Below are positions 34,536-44,371 of a DNA stretch of 64,000 bases, one piece after another; positions within the stretch are counted from its first letter, which is position 1, and every line of letters begins with the position of its first letter. The stretch comes from Luteimicrobium album. Lineage in GTDB: Bacteria > Actinomycetota > Actinomycetes > Actinomycetales > Cellulomonadaceae. Under the pieces are notes generated by a model that was not told where the DNA came from, made no database searches, and saw only the letters and a program-made list of their open reading frames with translations. The translations under genes and the position numbers were made by a program. The stretch covers positions 3,596,001-3,660,000 of the forward strand of contig NZ_BSUK01000001.1 in assembly GCF_030161555.1 (NCBI RefSeq). Direction: 5' to 3'.

Positions 34536-35406
34536 GCGGACGCGCCTTGACGCGCGCGACGCACCCCGGCCGCGAGGTCGTCGACGACGGCGCCCAGCGC
34601 GGCGAGGCGCTCGGACCAGGGGCCGTCCCCGAGGAGGGGCCGCACGAACGCCGAGCCCACGATGACGCCGTCGGCGAAGCGACCGACCTCCGCGGCCTGG
34701 TCCCCCGTGGAGACCCCCAGGCCGACGCAGACGAGCTCGGCGCCCCGCTCGCGCGTCCGCGCCACGAGCTCCTCGGCACGGTCGCCGACCGTGGCCCGCT
34801 CCCCCGTGACGCCCATGGTGGACGCCGCGTAGACGAACCCGCGGCTCGCGCGCGCGGTGAGCTGCAGCCGCTCGGGCGTCGAGCTCGGCGCCACGAGGAA
34901 CACGCGGTCCAGACCGTGCCGGTCGGAGGCCTCGATCCACTCCGCGGCCTCGTCGGGGATGAGGTCCGGGGTGATGAGGCCGGCCCCGCCCGCCTCCGCG
35001 AGGTCGCGCGCGAAGGCGTCGACGCCGTAGGCCAGCACGGGGTTCCAGTAGGTCATGACGAGCGGCACGGCGCCCGCGTCGGCGACGGCCCGCACGAGCC
35101 GGAACGCGTCCCGGACGCGGGTGCCGGCCTCGAGCGCCTGCTCGACGGCGCGCTGCACGGTCGTCCCGTCCATCACCGGGTCGGTGTACGGGATGCCGAT
35201 CTCGACGACGTCCGCGCCGTGCTCCACGAGCGTGCGCACGGCCTCGACCGACTGGTCGACCGTCGGGAAGCCCGTCGGGAGGTAGGCGATCAGGGCCGGG
35301 CGTCCCTCGTCGCGGACGCGGCGGAGGAGCGCCGCGGTCGGCGACGCAGCCCCTCGCCCCTCCGGGCGGCGGCGGGCTCGGTGGCGGGTGCGGCGGGGCT
35401 GGTCAC
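34532..35406 (-). CDS. trpA: Tryptophan synthase alpha chain (apparent frameshift near the N-terminus)
   Basis: Cleaves indole-3-glycerol phosphate to indole; about 291 residues restored. GTG 35406 overlaps the trpB stop (GTGA) and reads [18 protein letters not shown], then the frame shifts and continues [20 protein letters not shown]. One more base in CCCC at 35350-35353 repairs it. Catalytic Glu is in [14 protein letters not shown] (E49 of E. coli), Asp in [11 protein letters not shown] (D60 region), and phosphate binding in [13 protein letters not shown] and GVIVGSAFV. The N-terminal 20 residues are a low-complexity extension. Confidence 0.93.
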
Positions 35407-36692
35407 TGGTCTCCCTCGTTCACGTCGTCGGTGTCGCCCCCGAGCAGGCCGAACCAGCGGGCGGCGGTCGCCACGTCCTTGTCTCCACGCCCCGACAGGT
35501 TGACGAGGATCGTGGGGCTCTCGCCGCGCTCGGCCGCCGCACGGCCGACCCGCAGCGCGCCTGCGAGGGCGTGCGCGGACTCGATCGCCGGGATGATGCC
35601 CTCGGTGCGGCACAGCAGCGCGAACGCGTCCATCGCCTCGTCGTCGGTCACGGGCTCGTAGGTGGCGCGCCCCAGGTCGTGCAGCCACGCGTGGGCGGGG
35701 CCGACGCTGGGGTAGTCGAGGCCTGCGGAGACGGAGTGGCTGGGCCGGGTCTGGCCGTCCTCGTCCTGGAGCACGTAGGTGCGGGCGCCGTGCAGGACGC
35801 CCGGGTGCCCGCCCGAGAAGCGCGCCGCGTGGCGCCCGGACTCGATGCCCTCGCCCCCGGCCTCGAACCCGTACAGCTGCACCGACGGGTCGTCGAGGAA
35901 CGCGTTGAAGATGCCCATCGCGTTGGACCCGCCGCCCACGCACGCCGCCACCACGTCGGGCAGCGCGCCGGTCCGCTCGAGGATCTGCTCGCGCGCCTCC
36001 TCGCCGATGACCTTGTGGAACTCGCGCACCATCTCGGGGAAGGGGTGCGGTCCGGTGACGGTGCCCAGCAGGTAGTGGGTCGTCTCGACGTTCGTCACCC
36101 AGTCGCGCAGCGCCTCGTTGATCGCGTCCTTGAGGGTGCGCGTCCCGAGGGTCACGGGGACCACCTTGGCGCCGAGGAGCTCCATGCGGGCGACGTTGAG
36201 CGCCTGACGCTGCGTGTCCTCCTCGCCCATGTAGATGGTGCACTCGAGGTCCATCAGGGCCGCCGCGGTCGCGGTCGCGACACCGTGCTGGCCCGCGCCC
36301 GTCTCGGCGATGACCCGCGTCTTGCCCATCCGCTTGACCAGGAGCGCCTGGCCCAGGACGTTGTTGATCTTGTGCGAGCCCGTGTGGTTGAGGTCCTCGC
36401 GCTTGAGGAACACGCGCACGCCCGACCCCTGGCCCCCAGCCTGCGCGGCGAACCGCGGCGCCTCCGTCAGCGGGCTGGGCCGGCCGACGTAGTCGCGCAG
36501 GAGACGCTTCAGCTCGTCGACGAACTCGGGGTCCTCGACGGCCTTGCGGTACTCCGCGTCGAGCTCGTCGAGGGCGGCGATGAGCGCCTCGGGGACGTAC
36601 CGGCCCCCGAAGACGCCGAAGTACGGGCCCGGCTGGGTGGCCAGCAACGGGTTGTGCAGCGGTTCGCCCGGCACGTGCGACAGCTCCGGCAC
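35403..36692 (-). CDS. trpB: Tryptophan synthase beta chain
   Basis: PLP enzyme joining indole and serine; 429 residues. PLP Lys in [15 protein letters not shown], phosphate loop in [30 protein letters not shown] near the start, [17 protein letters not shown] 36692 is preferred to TTG 36707 because GGAGG lies eight bases before the GTG while the TTG has no ribosome-binding site. It lies between trpC (28 bp upstream) and trpA (four-base overlap), consistent with the alpha-beta complex and indole channelling. Confidence 0.95.
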   Translation of the reverse strand: MPELSHVPGEPLHNPLLATQPGPYFGVFGGRYVPEALIAALDELDAEYRKAVEDPEFVDELKRLLRDYVGRPSPLTEAPRFAAQAGGQGSGVRVFLKREDLNHTGSHKINNVLGQALLVKRMGKTRVIAETGAGQHGVATATAAALMDLECTIYMGEEDTQRQALNVARMELLGAKVVPVTLGTRTLKDAINEALRDWVTNVETTHYLLGTVTGPHPFPEMVREFHKVIGEEAREQILERTGALPDVVAACVGGGSNAMGIFNAFLDDPSVQLYGFEAGGEGIESGRHAARFSGGHPGVLHGARTYVLQDEDGQTRPSHSVSAGLDYPSVGPAHAWLHDLGRATYEPVTDDEAMDAFALLCRTEGIIPAIESAHALAGALRVGRAAAERGESPTILVNLSGRGDKDVATAARWFGLLGGDTDDVNEGDQ

Positions 36693-36720
36693 GAGGAAGA
36701 CCTCCAACGGCTCGCGGGGA

Positions 36721-37566
36721 CTACAGGAATGGCTCAGGGGACGGCGCCCGGTCAGTGACGGACCGCCCGCAGCGAGGGTGCGCGCCCGCGGCGACCAGGT
36801 CGGCGACCGAGTCGCGCGGCGCGTCGTCGGTCACCAGGGCCTCGCCGACCAGCACGACGTCCGCGCCCGAGCGGGCGTAGTCGACGACGTCGTGGGGCCC
36901 CCGCACGCCCGACTCGGCGACCCGCACGACGTCGTCCGGGATCGCGGGCGCGACGCGCGCGAAGGTCGACCGGTCGACCTCGAGGGTCTTGAGGTCGCGG
37001 GCGTTGACGCCCACCACGCGGGCGCCGGCGTCCAGCGCGCGCGAGACTTCCTCGGTCGAGTGGACCTCGACGAGCGCGGTCATGCCGAGCGAGTGCACCC
37101 GCTCGACCAGGGACTCCAGGACGGTCTGCTCGAGCGCCGCGACGATCAGCAGGACGAGGTCGGCGCCGTGCGCGCGCGCCTCCCACACCTGGTAGGGCGT
37201 CACGACGAAGTCCTTGCGGAGCACCGGCACGTCGACCTTGGCGCGCACCGCGTCCAGGTCGGCCAGCGACCCGTGGAAGCGGCGCTGCTCGGTGAGCACC
37301 GAGATCGCGGCGGCGCCGCCGTGCTCGTACTCGAGCGCGAGCGCGGCCGGGTCCGCGATGTTGGCGAGCGCACCCTTCGAGGGGCTCGAGCGCTTGACCT
37401 CCGCGATCACGGCGACCGCGTCCTCGAGCTTGAGGCGGCCCACGCACTCCAGCGCGCTCGGCACCCGGGCGGCACGCTCCTTGACCTCCGCCAGAGGCGT
37501 CGCCTCCTCGCGCGCGGCGAGGTCCACCCGCACGCCCGCGATGATGTCGTCCAGAACCGTGGCCAC
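36721..37566 (-). CDS. trpC: Indole-3-glycerol phosphate synthase
   Basis: Ring closure of CdRP to indole-3-glycerol phosphate; 281 residues, monofunctional TIM barrel. Active-site residues: Glu and Lys in [13 protein letters not shown], Lys in [13 protein letters not shown], Glu in ALVEVH, Asn in [10 protein letters not shown], Ser in [11 protein letters not shown] start with GGGGAG upstream. The last 15 residues ([13 protein letters not shown]) go beyond the usual barrel end. A -10-like TACGAT at 37634-37629 in the 115-bp gap before it could be an internal promoter of the trp operon. Confidence 0.94.
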   Translation of the reverse strand: MATVLDDIIAGVRVDLAAREEATPLAEVKERAARVPSALECVGRLKLEDAVAVIAEVKRSSPSKGALANIADPAALALEYEHGGAAAISVLTEQRRFHGSLADLDAVRAKVDVPVLRKDFVVTPYQVWEARAHGADLVLLIVAALEQTVLESLVERVHSLGMTALVEVHSTEEVSRALDAGARVVGVNARDLKTLEVDRSTFARVAPAIPDDVVRVAESGVRGPHDVVDYARSGADVVLVGEALVTDDAPRDSVADLVAAGAHPRCGRSVTDRAPSPEPFL

Positions 37567-37681
37567 CGTCCCACTCCCCTCGTCGGCGCGCTCCGGTCCC
37601 TCGTGACACGACCGGCGCGATACGAGCCATCGTAGGGCCGCCGGACGGGCGCCCGAGCCACCGCGTCACGGTGCGAGACGC

Positions 37682-38185
37682 TCAGGGCGCCAGCCAGGGG
37701 CTCCAGGCGGGCACGTTGCGGGCCACCGTGAAGGCCAGCAGGACGACGACGAGCGCCACGACCGCGGCGCGGGGCACCCGGCGCGCGGGCCGGCCTCGCC
37801 AGCGGCGCCAGACCCAGTCCGCCCACGCGAGCACGAGGAGCGGTGCGGCGACCGTCCACACCGGGTTGTGCGCCCAGGCGTCGGCCAGGTCCAGGCGTGC
37901 GAGCCCGTGCGTCGCGCGCAGCCCACCGCACAGGGGGCAGTACAGGCCCGTCAGCGCGTACAGCGGGCAGACCGGGTAGCGGCCCGGGTGGTTCGGGTCG
38001 ACGACGCCCACCCACGCCGTCGCGACCCCCACGGCCCCCGCCACCACGAACGGAGCCCTCAGGCGCCGCAGGGCACCTGAGGGCTCGGACGGCCTCGCCG
38101 ACGGCGCCCCGGCCGGTGCCGGTGCGGTCGACGACGCGGGCTCAGCCGACGGGCTGACCGTGACCGGCCTTCCGGAGCATCGCAC
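37682..38185 (-). CDS. DUF2752 membrane protein (start uncertain)
   Basis: A protein of about 167 residues whose core CPLYALTGLYCPLCGGLRAT is the DUF2752 signature: two C-P-x-C-like pairs that could bind metal or form disulfides. Three hydrophobic segments follow (VWTVAAPLLVLAWADWVW and AAVVALVVVLLAFTVA). The family function is unknown. No good start lies after the previous stop at 38142; GTG 38185 gives a 44-base overlap and ATG 38218 a larger one, so the Ser/Ala/Pro-rich N-terminus is doubtful and an undetected indel is possible. Its place inside the trp cluster is typical of actinobacteria. Confidence 0.75.
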   Translation of the reverse strand: MRCSGRPVTVSPSAEPASSTAPAPAGAPSARPSEPSGALRRLRAPFVVAGAVGVATAWVGVVDPNHPGRYPVCPLYALTGLYCPLCGGLRATHGLARLDLADAWAHNPVWTVAAPLLVLAWADWVWRRWRGRPARRVPRAAVVALVVVLLAFTVARNVPAWSPWLAP

Positions 38186-38399
38186 CGGCGACGAGCCCGG
38201 CGACGATGACCACGACACCCGCGATCACGACCGGGATCGACGGGATCACGAAGCCCACGCCGCCCACCACGGAGCCGACCATGACGATGATCATCGCCGT
38301 CCAGGCGGCGCGGGTGTTGCCCTCGTTGGCGGGCGGGGACGCCGGCGGCAGGTCGTTGCTCGCGGACGTCTGTGCCGTCGCGGGGGTGTTGTCAGCCAT
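38142..38399 (-). CDS. HGxxPAAW-family small membrane protein
   Basis: An 85-residue protein with two transmembrane helices (TAMIIVMVGSVVGGVGFVI and VVIAGVVVIVAGLVAGAML) after a soluble Ala/Pro/Asn N-terminus. The segment EGNTRAAWTAM aligns with the HGxxPAAW motif that names this actinobacterial family, with HG changed to EG and P to R. ATG 38399 has a GGAAAGG ribosome-binding site. A -10-like TACCCT at 38433-38428 suggests its own promoter within the trp operon. Function unknown; usually found between trpE and trpC. Confidence 0.78.
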   Translation of the reverse strand: MADNTPATAQTSASNDLPPASPPANEGNTRAAWTAMIIVMVGSVVGGVGFVIPSIPVVIAGVVVIVAGLVAGAMLRKAGHGQPVG

Positions 38400-38481
38400 G
38401 TGGGTGCCTTTCCGGGGTGATGACAGCAGGGTAGTACGCGCGGGCGCGCGGGAGCCGGTGAACACGGGGGTGAGGCGCGCG

Positions 38482-39135
38482 TCAGCGCCCGTCCACGCCG
38501 TCGTCGGTGGGGTCCTCGCCGCGGGTCAGCGAGTCCCAGGCCGCGTGCTCGTCCTCGAAGGCGGCATCGTCGTCGGACGCGGGCCGCGGCGCGGCAGCCG
38601 GTTCGTCGGACGCCGCGGGCGTCGCGCCGTCGGGCGCGGCCGACGCGGGCGCGGCGGTGCGCTCGTGCCGGGTCGACGTGCGCCACGACCGCGACCCGAG
38701 GGCCACGAGGACGGCCAGGACGACGACGAGCGCGCCGACGACGACCGTCGCGTACGGCCAGAGGGCGACGTGCACGCCCTCGGTGAGCTCGGTGACGCCC
38801 GTGGCGTCGGCGGCCTCGCGGGTCGCGACGGGCGTGGGGTCCCGCACGACGCCGAGCGCCGAGAACGCGACGACGACCCCCGCGAGCGCGGCGACCGCGA
38901 GCACGACGAACCGGCCCACGCGGCCGACGATCCCGAGCGCCAGCGCCGCGGCCGCGACGACCAGGGCCCCCGCGCCGACGCCCGGCGCGGCCTTGGTGCC
39001 CGCGACCTTCACGACCACGTGCGGCTCGAGCACGGTCGAGCCGGCGGTCGTGAGCCACGTCGGGACGGCCGTGAGGAGCGCCAGGAGCCCGAGGACGAGG
39101 AGCAGCAGGACGGCGGAGCGCCGCGCGATCGTCAT
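38482..39135 (-). CDS. Trp biosynthesis-associated membrane protein
   Basis: A 217-residue protein of the Trp_oprn_chp family (TIGR02234). Four transmembrane helices: LLLLVLGLLALLTAVPTWL, GALVVAAAALALGIVG, FVVLAVAALAGVVVAFSAL and WPYATVVVGALVVVLAVLVAL, then a cytosolic Ala/Pro/Asp-rich tail. ATG 39135 overlaps the trpE stop (ATGA). The family is confined to actinobacterial trp operons and has no proven role; tryptophan or chorismate-related transport is a guess. Confidence 0.85.
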   Translation of the reverse strand: MTIARRSAVLLLLVLGLLALLTAVPTWLTTAGSTVLEPHVVVKVAGTKAAPGVGAGALVVAAAALALGIVGRVGRFVVLAVAALAGVVVAFSALGVVRDPTPVATREAADATGVTELTEGVHVALWPYATVVVGALVVVLAVLVALGSRSWRTSTRHERTAAPASAAPDGATPAASDEPAAAPRPASDDDAAFEDEHAAWDSLTRGEDPTDDGVDGR

Positions 39136-40724
39136 GCCCGCTCCCCCGCGGGACGTAGCCGGGCCGCGACCTGGACGGCCCGCACGGCCGCGGCCGCCTT
39201 GTTGCGCGACTCGGCGTACTCGAGCGCGGGCACCGAGTCCGCGACGATGCCGCCGCCGGCCTGCACGCTCGCGACCCCGTCGCGGATCAGGGCGGTGCGG
39301 ATCGCGATCGCCATGTCCATGTTCCCGGCGAAGTCGAAGTAGCCGACCGTCCCGCCGTAGATGCCGCGGCGGGCGGGCTCGAGCTCGTCGATCAGCGCGA
39401 TCGCCCGCGGCTTCGGGGCACCCGACAGCGTGCCCGCGGGGAACGTCGCGACCAGCGTCTGGAGGGCCGTCGCGCCCGCCCGCAGCCGGCCCGTGACCGT
39501 CGAGCACAGGTGCATGATGTGGCTGAACCGCTTGGTCGCCATGAACTCCACGACCTCGACCGACGTCGGCTCGCACACCTTGACCAGGTCGTTGCGCGAC
39601 AGGTCGACGAGCATGATGTGCTCGGCGAGCTCCTTGGGGTCCTCCAGCAGCTCCTCGCCCAGCGCGAGGTCCTCCTCGGGCGTCGCGCCGCGTGGGCGCG
39701 AGCCCGCGATCGGGTAGGTGAGGACCTTGCCGTCGGTGACCTTGACCAGCGTCTCGGGGCTCGAGCCGACCACCGCGAACCGGGCGCCGCCGGAGTCCGT
39801 GAGCTCGAAGTAGTACATGTACGGACTCGGGTTGATGGTCCGCAGGGCGCGGTAGACGTCGAGCGGCGGCGCCGGGCAGTCGAGGTCCAGGCGCTGCGAC
39901 AGGACGACCTGGAACACCTCGCCCTCGCGGATCGCCTCCTTGCCCGCCAGGACCGACGACTCGAACTCCTCGCGGGTCGAGCGGAACCGTAGCTCGGGCT
40001 CGGGCACGTCCGCGAGAACTAGCGGGCCCGCGCCGGCGTCCGGGTGGCCCAGCCGCTCCTGCATCGCGTCGAGCCGCGCGACCGCGTCCGCGTACGCCCA
40101 GTCGACCCGCTCGTCGGTGTCGTCGAAGTTGATCGCGTTCGCGACCAGCCACACCGAGCCCTCGACGTGGTCCACGACGGCCAGGTCGCTCGCGAGGAGC
40201 AGCGTGAGCTCGGGGACGTTCAGCTCCTCGGGCGCGAGCGCGGGCAGCGTGGGCTCCCAGTGCCGGACGACGTCCCACCCGAGCGAGCCCGCGAGCCCGC
40301 CCGTGAACGGCGGCAGGCCGGGGACCGCGGGGGTGCGGAGCGCCTCGAGGGTCGCGTCGAGCACCTCGAGGACGTCGCCGTCGGTCGGCACACCCACCGG
40401 GACGTCACCGGTCCACCGCGCGTGGCCGTCCGCGACCGTGAGCGTCGCGCACGACCGCACCCCGACGAACGAGTAGCGCGCCCACGAGCCGTCGACCTCG
40501 GCCGACTCGAGCACGAAGGTGCCCGGCCGCGACTGCGCGAGGGTCCGGTACAGCCCGACGGGCGTCACGTCGTCGGCGAGGAGCTTGCGGACCACGGGCA
40601 CGACGCGCCGGTCGGCCGCGAGCGTCCGGAAACCCTCCGCCGTCGGCCAGGTCTCGCCCCACGTCACCGACACGGGCGGCACGTCGGCCGTCGCGGGTGC
40701 CTCCGGTGCTCCCACGGCGGTCAC
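39132..40724 (-). CDS. trpE: Anthranilate synthase component I
   Basis: Chorismate plus ammonia to anthranilate; 530 residues. The N-terminal feedback-binding motif is [19 protein letters not shown] (LLES-like). The chorismate-binding domain has [72 protein letters not shown] and [14 protein letters not shown] 40724 overlaps the hisI stop (GTGA), so hisI and trpE are co-translated and no trp attenuator can lie directly before trpE. The amidotransferase partner TrpG is not in the window. The frame is intact. Confidence 0.95.
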   Translation of the reverse strand: MTAVGAPEAPATADVPPVSVTWGETWPTAEGFRTLAADRRVVPVVRKLLADDVTPVGLYRTLAQSRPGTFVLESAEVDGSWARYSFVGVRSCATLTVADGHARWTGDVPVGVPTDGDVLEVLDATLEALRTPAVPGLPPFTGGLAGSLGWDVVRHWEPTLPALAPEELNVPELTLLLASDLAVVDHVEGSVWLVANAINFDDTDERVDWAYADAVARLDAMQERLGHPDAGAGPLVLADVPEPELRFRSTREEFESSVLAGKEAIREGEVFQVVLSQRLDLDCPAPPLDVYRALRTINPSPYMYYFELTDSGGARFAVVGSSPETLVKVTDGKVLTYPIAGSRPRGATPEEDLALGEELLEDPKELAEHIMLVDLSRNDLVKVCEPTSVEVVEFMATKRFSHIMHLCSTVTGRLRAGATALQTLVATFPAGTLSGAPKPRAIALIDELEPARRGIYGGTVGYFDFAGNMDMAIAIRTALIRDGVASVQAGGGIVADSVPALEYAESRNKAAAAVRAVQVAARLRPAGERA

Positions 40725-41128
40725 CGGTCGCCCTCGGGGCGGTCGCCGACGACGGCGGGCAGCTCGCCGCCGGCCTCGAAGCACGTGCGAGCGCCCGTGT
40801 GGCACGCCGCGCCGACCTGGTCGACGCGCACGAGCAGCGCGTCGCCGTCGCAGTCGATCGCGACCGACTTCACGAACTGGGCGTGGCCCGACGTGTCGCC
40901 CTTGCGCCAGTACTCGCGCCGGGACCGGCTCCAGAACGTGACCCGCCCGCTGGTGAGCGTGCGGTGCAGCGCCTCGTCGTCCATCCAGCCGAGCATGAGC
41001 ACCTCGCCGGTGTCGTGCTGCTGGACGATCGCGGCGACGAGACCTGCTTCGTCGCGCTTGAGGCGCGAGGCGACGTCGGGCGCGAGCGTGGGCTCGGGAT
41101 CAGGTCCGGTGGGCTGTCCGATGGGCAC
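40721..41128 (-). CDS. hisI: Phosphoribosyl-AMP cyclohydrolase
   Basis: Third step of histidine synthesis; 135 residues, monofunctional (no HisE domain). Markers: [32 protein letters not shown], the Asp/Cys metal set in [12 protein letters not shown], and [12 protein letters not shown] 41128 is the family start; its ribosome-binding site is weak. It leads the trpE-lgt block with a four-base overlap onto trpE, which ties histidine and tryptophan synthesis, both drawing on PRPP. hisF lies 4 kb upstream on the same strand. Confidence 0.93.
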   Translation of the reverse strand: MPIGQPTGPDPEPTLAPDVASRLKRDEAGLVAAIVQQHDTGEVLMLGWMDDEALHRTLTSGRVTFWSRSRREYWRKGDTSGHAQFVKSVAIDCDGDALLVRVDQVGAACHTGARTCFEAGGELPAVVGDRPEGDR

Positions 41129-41199
41129 GGAGCGATCTTGCCACGCCGCGCCCGACGGGCCCGAACCCGTCCGGCGTGACACGGGCCACGGGGCGCTCC

Positions 41200-42759
41200 T
41201 CAGCGCAGGAACTCGACGGCGTCCCAGGCCTCGCGCGTCGGGCCTCCCGGGTCGCGCGCGATCCGCACGTCCCGGTCGAGGATCAGCGTCGTGCGGTCCG
41301 GGGGCGTGTAGCGCGGCCAGCCGAAGCCCGGCGTCCCGTCCCGCGCGAGCCCGACGAGGTGCTGGCGGATGCGTGCACCGACGCGCTGGGCCGCCGACCT
41401 GCCGCCCAGCAGGACGATCAGGCGCCCGACCGGGGCGTCGAGCGTGTCGAACACGAGCGGGATCTCGGTGCCGTGCGTGGCGTCGAGCCGGGCCATGCGC
41501 TCCGACGGCGTCGCGAAGTCGCACCGGTACATCCACACGGGTGCGACCTGCCCGTGCCCCTCGGCGAACCGGATCGTGGGGATCCGGAACGTGGAGTCGC
41601 CCGCGAAGTCGAGGAGCGCCTCACGCTCCGGGTAGCCCGGGTACGCGGCCAGGACGCCGTCCTGGAGCGCGGCGTCGTCGTCCTCTCCCCGGTCGTCGAG
41701 GTCCCGGTCGGCGGTCTCGCCGGCGCGTTGCTCGGCGAGCAGCTCGAAGACCCGGTCGACGCGCGGCTCCGCGACCGGGAGGATCCGCGGCCTCGCCCGG
41801 AGGAACAGCAGCGCCTCGTTCCGCATCGTCCCCGTGAGCAGCGGCACCGGGGCGGTCCGGCCGCCCAGCGCGGCGTCGACGGGCGACTCGGGGAGCAGGA
41901 CGCCGTCGACGCTCGGCGCGAACGCGATCGTGCCGGTGTAGCGCTCGTCGACCTCGGCGAGCAGCCGCGTGCCGGCCGCGACCAGGTCGTCGGCCGGGAT
42001 CCGGCGCCACGACGCCGCGTCGTCGGGGTCGGCGCCGACCAGGTCGAGCAGCCGGCGCGCGTACGACGCCATCCGGTCCGCGGAGTATGCGGCGGCGGGC
42101 GCCGGGCTCAGTGCCACGGCCCGGTGGAACAGGCCGCGTGCGGCAGGCGCGGCGAGCAGCGCCGTCACGACGCTCGCCCCGGCCGACTCCCCCGCGAGCG
42201 TCATGCGCCCGGGGTCGCCGCCGAACGAGGCGACGTTCTCGCGCAGCCAGCGCAGCGCCTCGACGACGTCCCAGAGGCCCGTGTTCGCGTCGAACGGCTC
42301 GTCGGGTGTGGCCAGCGACGACAGGTCGAGGAAACCGAGCGCGCCGAGCCGGTAGTTGAGGGTCACGACGACGACGTCGCCCTCCACGGCGAGCCGCGCC
42401 CCGTTGAAGTCGGCGAGCATGCCCGAGCCGGCGACGAACGCGCCCCCGTGCACCCACACGACGACGGGGCGCAGGTCGTCGGCGTCGACCGGCGGGGCCC
42501 ACACGTTGAGGGTGAGGCAGTCCTCGGTCCGCGGCCACGTGGGCGGGACGCCGCCGCCCGCGCGGAGCCGGCGCTGGGGGCACGCCGCGCCGAACCTGGT
42601 CGCGTCCCGCGTGCCCGTCCACGGCTGGACGGGCCGGGGGCGGCGCCACCGGCCCGCGCCGACGGGCGACGCCGCGTACGGCAGGCCGCGCCAGACCCGC
42701 GCGCCGCCGTCGGTCTCCCCCACGACGACGCCCGACTCGGTCGCGACCCGGAACGTCAC
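41200..42759 (-). CDS. Type-B carboxylesterase (COesterase family)
   Basis: Alpha/beta-hydrolase of 519 residues. [11 protein letters not shown] and the oxyanion segment [15 protein letters not shown] are family marks. The catalytic Ser is in [12 protein letters not shown], and the His probably in [16 protein letters not shown]. No signal peptide, so cytosolic. GTG 42759 overlaps the stop of the upstream alpha/beta hydrolase (GTGA), so the two hydrolases form one unit. A stretch of about 15 Asp/Glu/Arg residues ([16 protein letters not shown]) forms a charged loop. The natural ester is unknown. Confidence 0.9.
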   Translation of the reverse strand: MTFRVATESGVVVGETDGGARVWRGLPYAASPVGAGRWRRPRPVQPWTGTRDATRFGAACPQRRLRAGGGVPPTWPRTEDCLTLNVWAPPVDADDLRPVVVWVHGGAFVAGSGMLADFNGARLAVEGDVVVVTLNYRLGALGFLDLSSLATPDEPFDANTGLWDVVEALRWLRENVASFGGDPGRMTLAGESAGASVVTALLAAPAARGLFHRAVALSPAPAAAYSADRMASYARRLLDLVGADPDDAASWRRIPADDLVAAGTRLLAEVDERYTGTIAFAPSVDGVLLPESPVDAALGGRTAPVPLLTGTMRNEALLFLRARPRILPVAEPRVDRVFELLAEQRAGETADRDLDDRGEDDDAALQDGVLAAYPGYPEREALLDFAGDSTFRIPTIRFAEGHGQVAPVWMYRCDFATPSERMARLDATHGTEIPLVFDTLDAPVGRLIVLLGGRSAAQRVGARIRQHLVGLARDGTPGFGWPRYTPPDRTTLILDRDVRIARDPGGPTREAWDAVEFLR

Positions 42760-43645
42760 GCCTGCGGCCCTCGCTCTGCCCCGAACCGCGCGTCGAGCCA
42801 CGCGACGAGGTCCCCGAGGACCTCGTCCTTGTTGGTCTCGTTGTAGATCTCGTGCCGGGCGCCCGGGTAGATCATGAGCGACACGTCGGTCAGGCCGCTG
42901 CGTCGGCGGTACGCGTCGGCGAGCATTGTCATGCCACGGGTCCCACCGAGCGTGTCCTCGGCGCCACCCTGGATGAGGACCGGGACGTCGCGCCGCAGGT
43001 GACGCGGCGGCCGTCCGAGGAGCTGCAGCGCCTGCCACCACGTGTACGGGCTGTGGGTGTTGACGTCGAAGGTGAGAGGGTCCGCGGCGAACGCCGCGCC
43101 CACCGCCGGGTCGCGGCTCAGCCACTCGAAGCCCGTGCCGCCCTCGACCCGGAACCGCTTGCCGAGGTCGCCGCCGTTGATCACGCCGGGCAGCGCGTAC
43201 GACGTCCCGGACAGCACGAGCCCGTCGAACAGCTCCGGCCCGCGCGCGAGGAGCTTCTGGGCCACGAGGAGCCCCAGGAGTGGCCGAGCATCACGAACGG
43301 CGCCGGCGCGTACCAGGTGCGCGCCTCGCGCGCGACGGCCTCGACCGCGTCGAACACCGCGTGGTGCGAGCCCTTCCCGAGCTCGCCCAGGCCGAGGTGC
43401 CCGACGCCCGTGGCGCCGTGCCCCCGGTGGTCGTCCGCGACGACGGCGTAGCCCGCGTCGTGCAGCCTCCGCGCGACGTGCGCGTACCGGCCGGCGTGCT
43501 CGCCGACGCCGTGCGACACGTGGACGACGGCGCGCGGCTCGGCGTGGTCCCACACGTAGACGTGCCCGTCGACGCCCTGCGGGTCCGTCACGATCGCCTC
43601 GCGCGGCCCCGTCATGGGTCCGGCCCCCGCCGACTCCGCAGTCAT
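42756..43645 (-). CDS. Alpha/beta hydrolase, monoacylglycerol-lipase-like (apparent frameshift)
   Basis: About 296 residues restored. Serine aminopeptidase S33/MGL type: VVHVSHGVGEHAGRYAHVAR (oxyanion His-Gly), DDHRGHGATG, nucleophile FVMLGHSWG, then the frame is lost and resumes LLVAQKLLARGPELFDGLVL. One more base in CCCC at 43272-43275 gives GHSWGLLVAQ. Catalytic Asp is in QGGAEDTLGG and His in YPGARHEIYNE. ATG 43645 has GAGAGGTGG upstream. Probably hydrolyses monoglycerides or related esters; it is linked by a four-base overlap to the carboxylesterase. Confidence 0.88.
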
Positions 43646-43675
43646 CCGCCACCTCTCCCTCGGCTGGCACCCAGG

Positions 43676-44299
43676 CTAGTGGCCGTCGTCGGCCTCGTCG
43701 CGCGCCACGACCCACGCACGCCGGACCTGCTCGAACCGGGTCGGGAGCGGGCGTCGTCGCCCGCCCTGCTCGGCGGCGGTGCGGTGCACGTAGCGGCGCC
43801 ACGACAGCACGAGCCCCTGGGCCGTGATGGGCAGCCCCTTGGAGACGGTCACCCCGTTGTCGTGCGTGTGGTGCACGGTGAGCAGCAGCGCACGGGGCAC
43901 CGACCCCTCGAGGTCCGTGCACAGCTCCTCGCGGACCTCGAGCCACCGGGCGAGGACGGTGGCCGCACCGGTGTCGAGGACCTGGTCGCGCACCGTCCGG
44001 TGCTTGCCGTGCCGCACCCGGACGACGCCGCCCCGACCGTCGCCGGGAGGGTCGAGCTCGAGGTCGTCGACCGTGACCCGCAGGAGGTCCCCGTAGCGCG
44101 CTCCCGTGCAGCGCGCCAGCCCGGCGATCACCGCGAGGCGGACCTCCTCGTCGCGCACCGGGACGCGGGACGCGCGGGATGCGAGGTCGCGCCAGACCCA
44201 CTCGGCCTCCTCGAGGTCGACCGTCGGGCGCGGGTAGCGGCCGGCGGCCCCGCCCTCCAGGGCCGGGGTGGGGGTGACGTCGGCGTCGTGGGTGGTCAC
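43676..44299 (-). CDS. Degenerate tyrosine-recombinase-like protein
   Basis: A 207-residue protein resembling the catalytic domain of phage-type integrases. Box I Arg is kept in AGLARCTGARYGDLLRVTVD and the beta-hairpin Lys in VRVRHGKHRTVRD. The expected HxxR of box II is replaced by TRFEQVRRAWVV, and the chain ends without a catalytic Tyr. The N-terminal core-binding domain is absent. It is therefore unlikely to recombine DNA; a DNA-binding or relic role is possible. GTG 44299 has TACGCT six bases upstream (leaderless). There are no flanking repeats or attachment sites. It is divergent from the gene at 44372. Confidence 0.7.
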   Translation of the reverse strand: MTTHDADVTPTPALEGGAAGRYPRPTVDLEEAEWVWRDLASRASRVPVRDEEVRLAVIAGLARCTGARYGDLLRVTVDDLELDPPGDGRGGVVRVRHGKHRTVRDQVLDTGAATVLARWLEVREELCTDLEGSVPRALLLTVHHTHDNGVTVSKGLPITAQGLVLSWRRYVHRTAAEQGGRRRPLPTRFEQVRRAWVVARDEADDGH

Positions 44300-44371
44300 G
44301 GGAGGAGCGTACCGCTTGGCACAGTATTTTGTCTGGTTCCACCGGGGCGGCCGAGCCCCGGGCGTGCCAGG

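Noticed and set aside
36693..36707. TTG 36707 as start of trpB
   Set aside because: No ribosome-binding site precedes it, whereas GGAGG is eight bases before GTG 36692.
39132..40800. Tryptophan attenuator or T-box before trpE
   Set aside because: trpE overlaps hisI by four bases, so there is no leader in which such an element could lie.
43676..44299. Integrated mobile element
   Set aside because: The integrase-like gene lacks catalytic residues, there are no flanking direct repeats, no tRNA nearby and no cargo genes.
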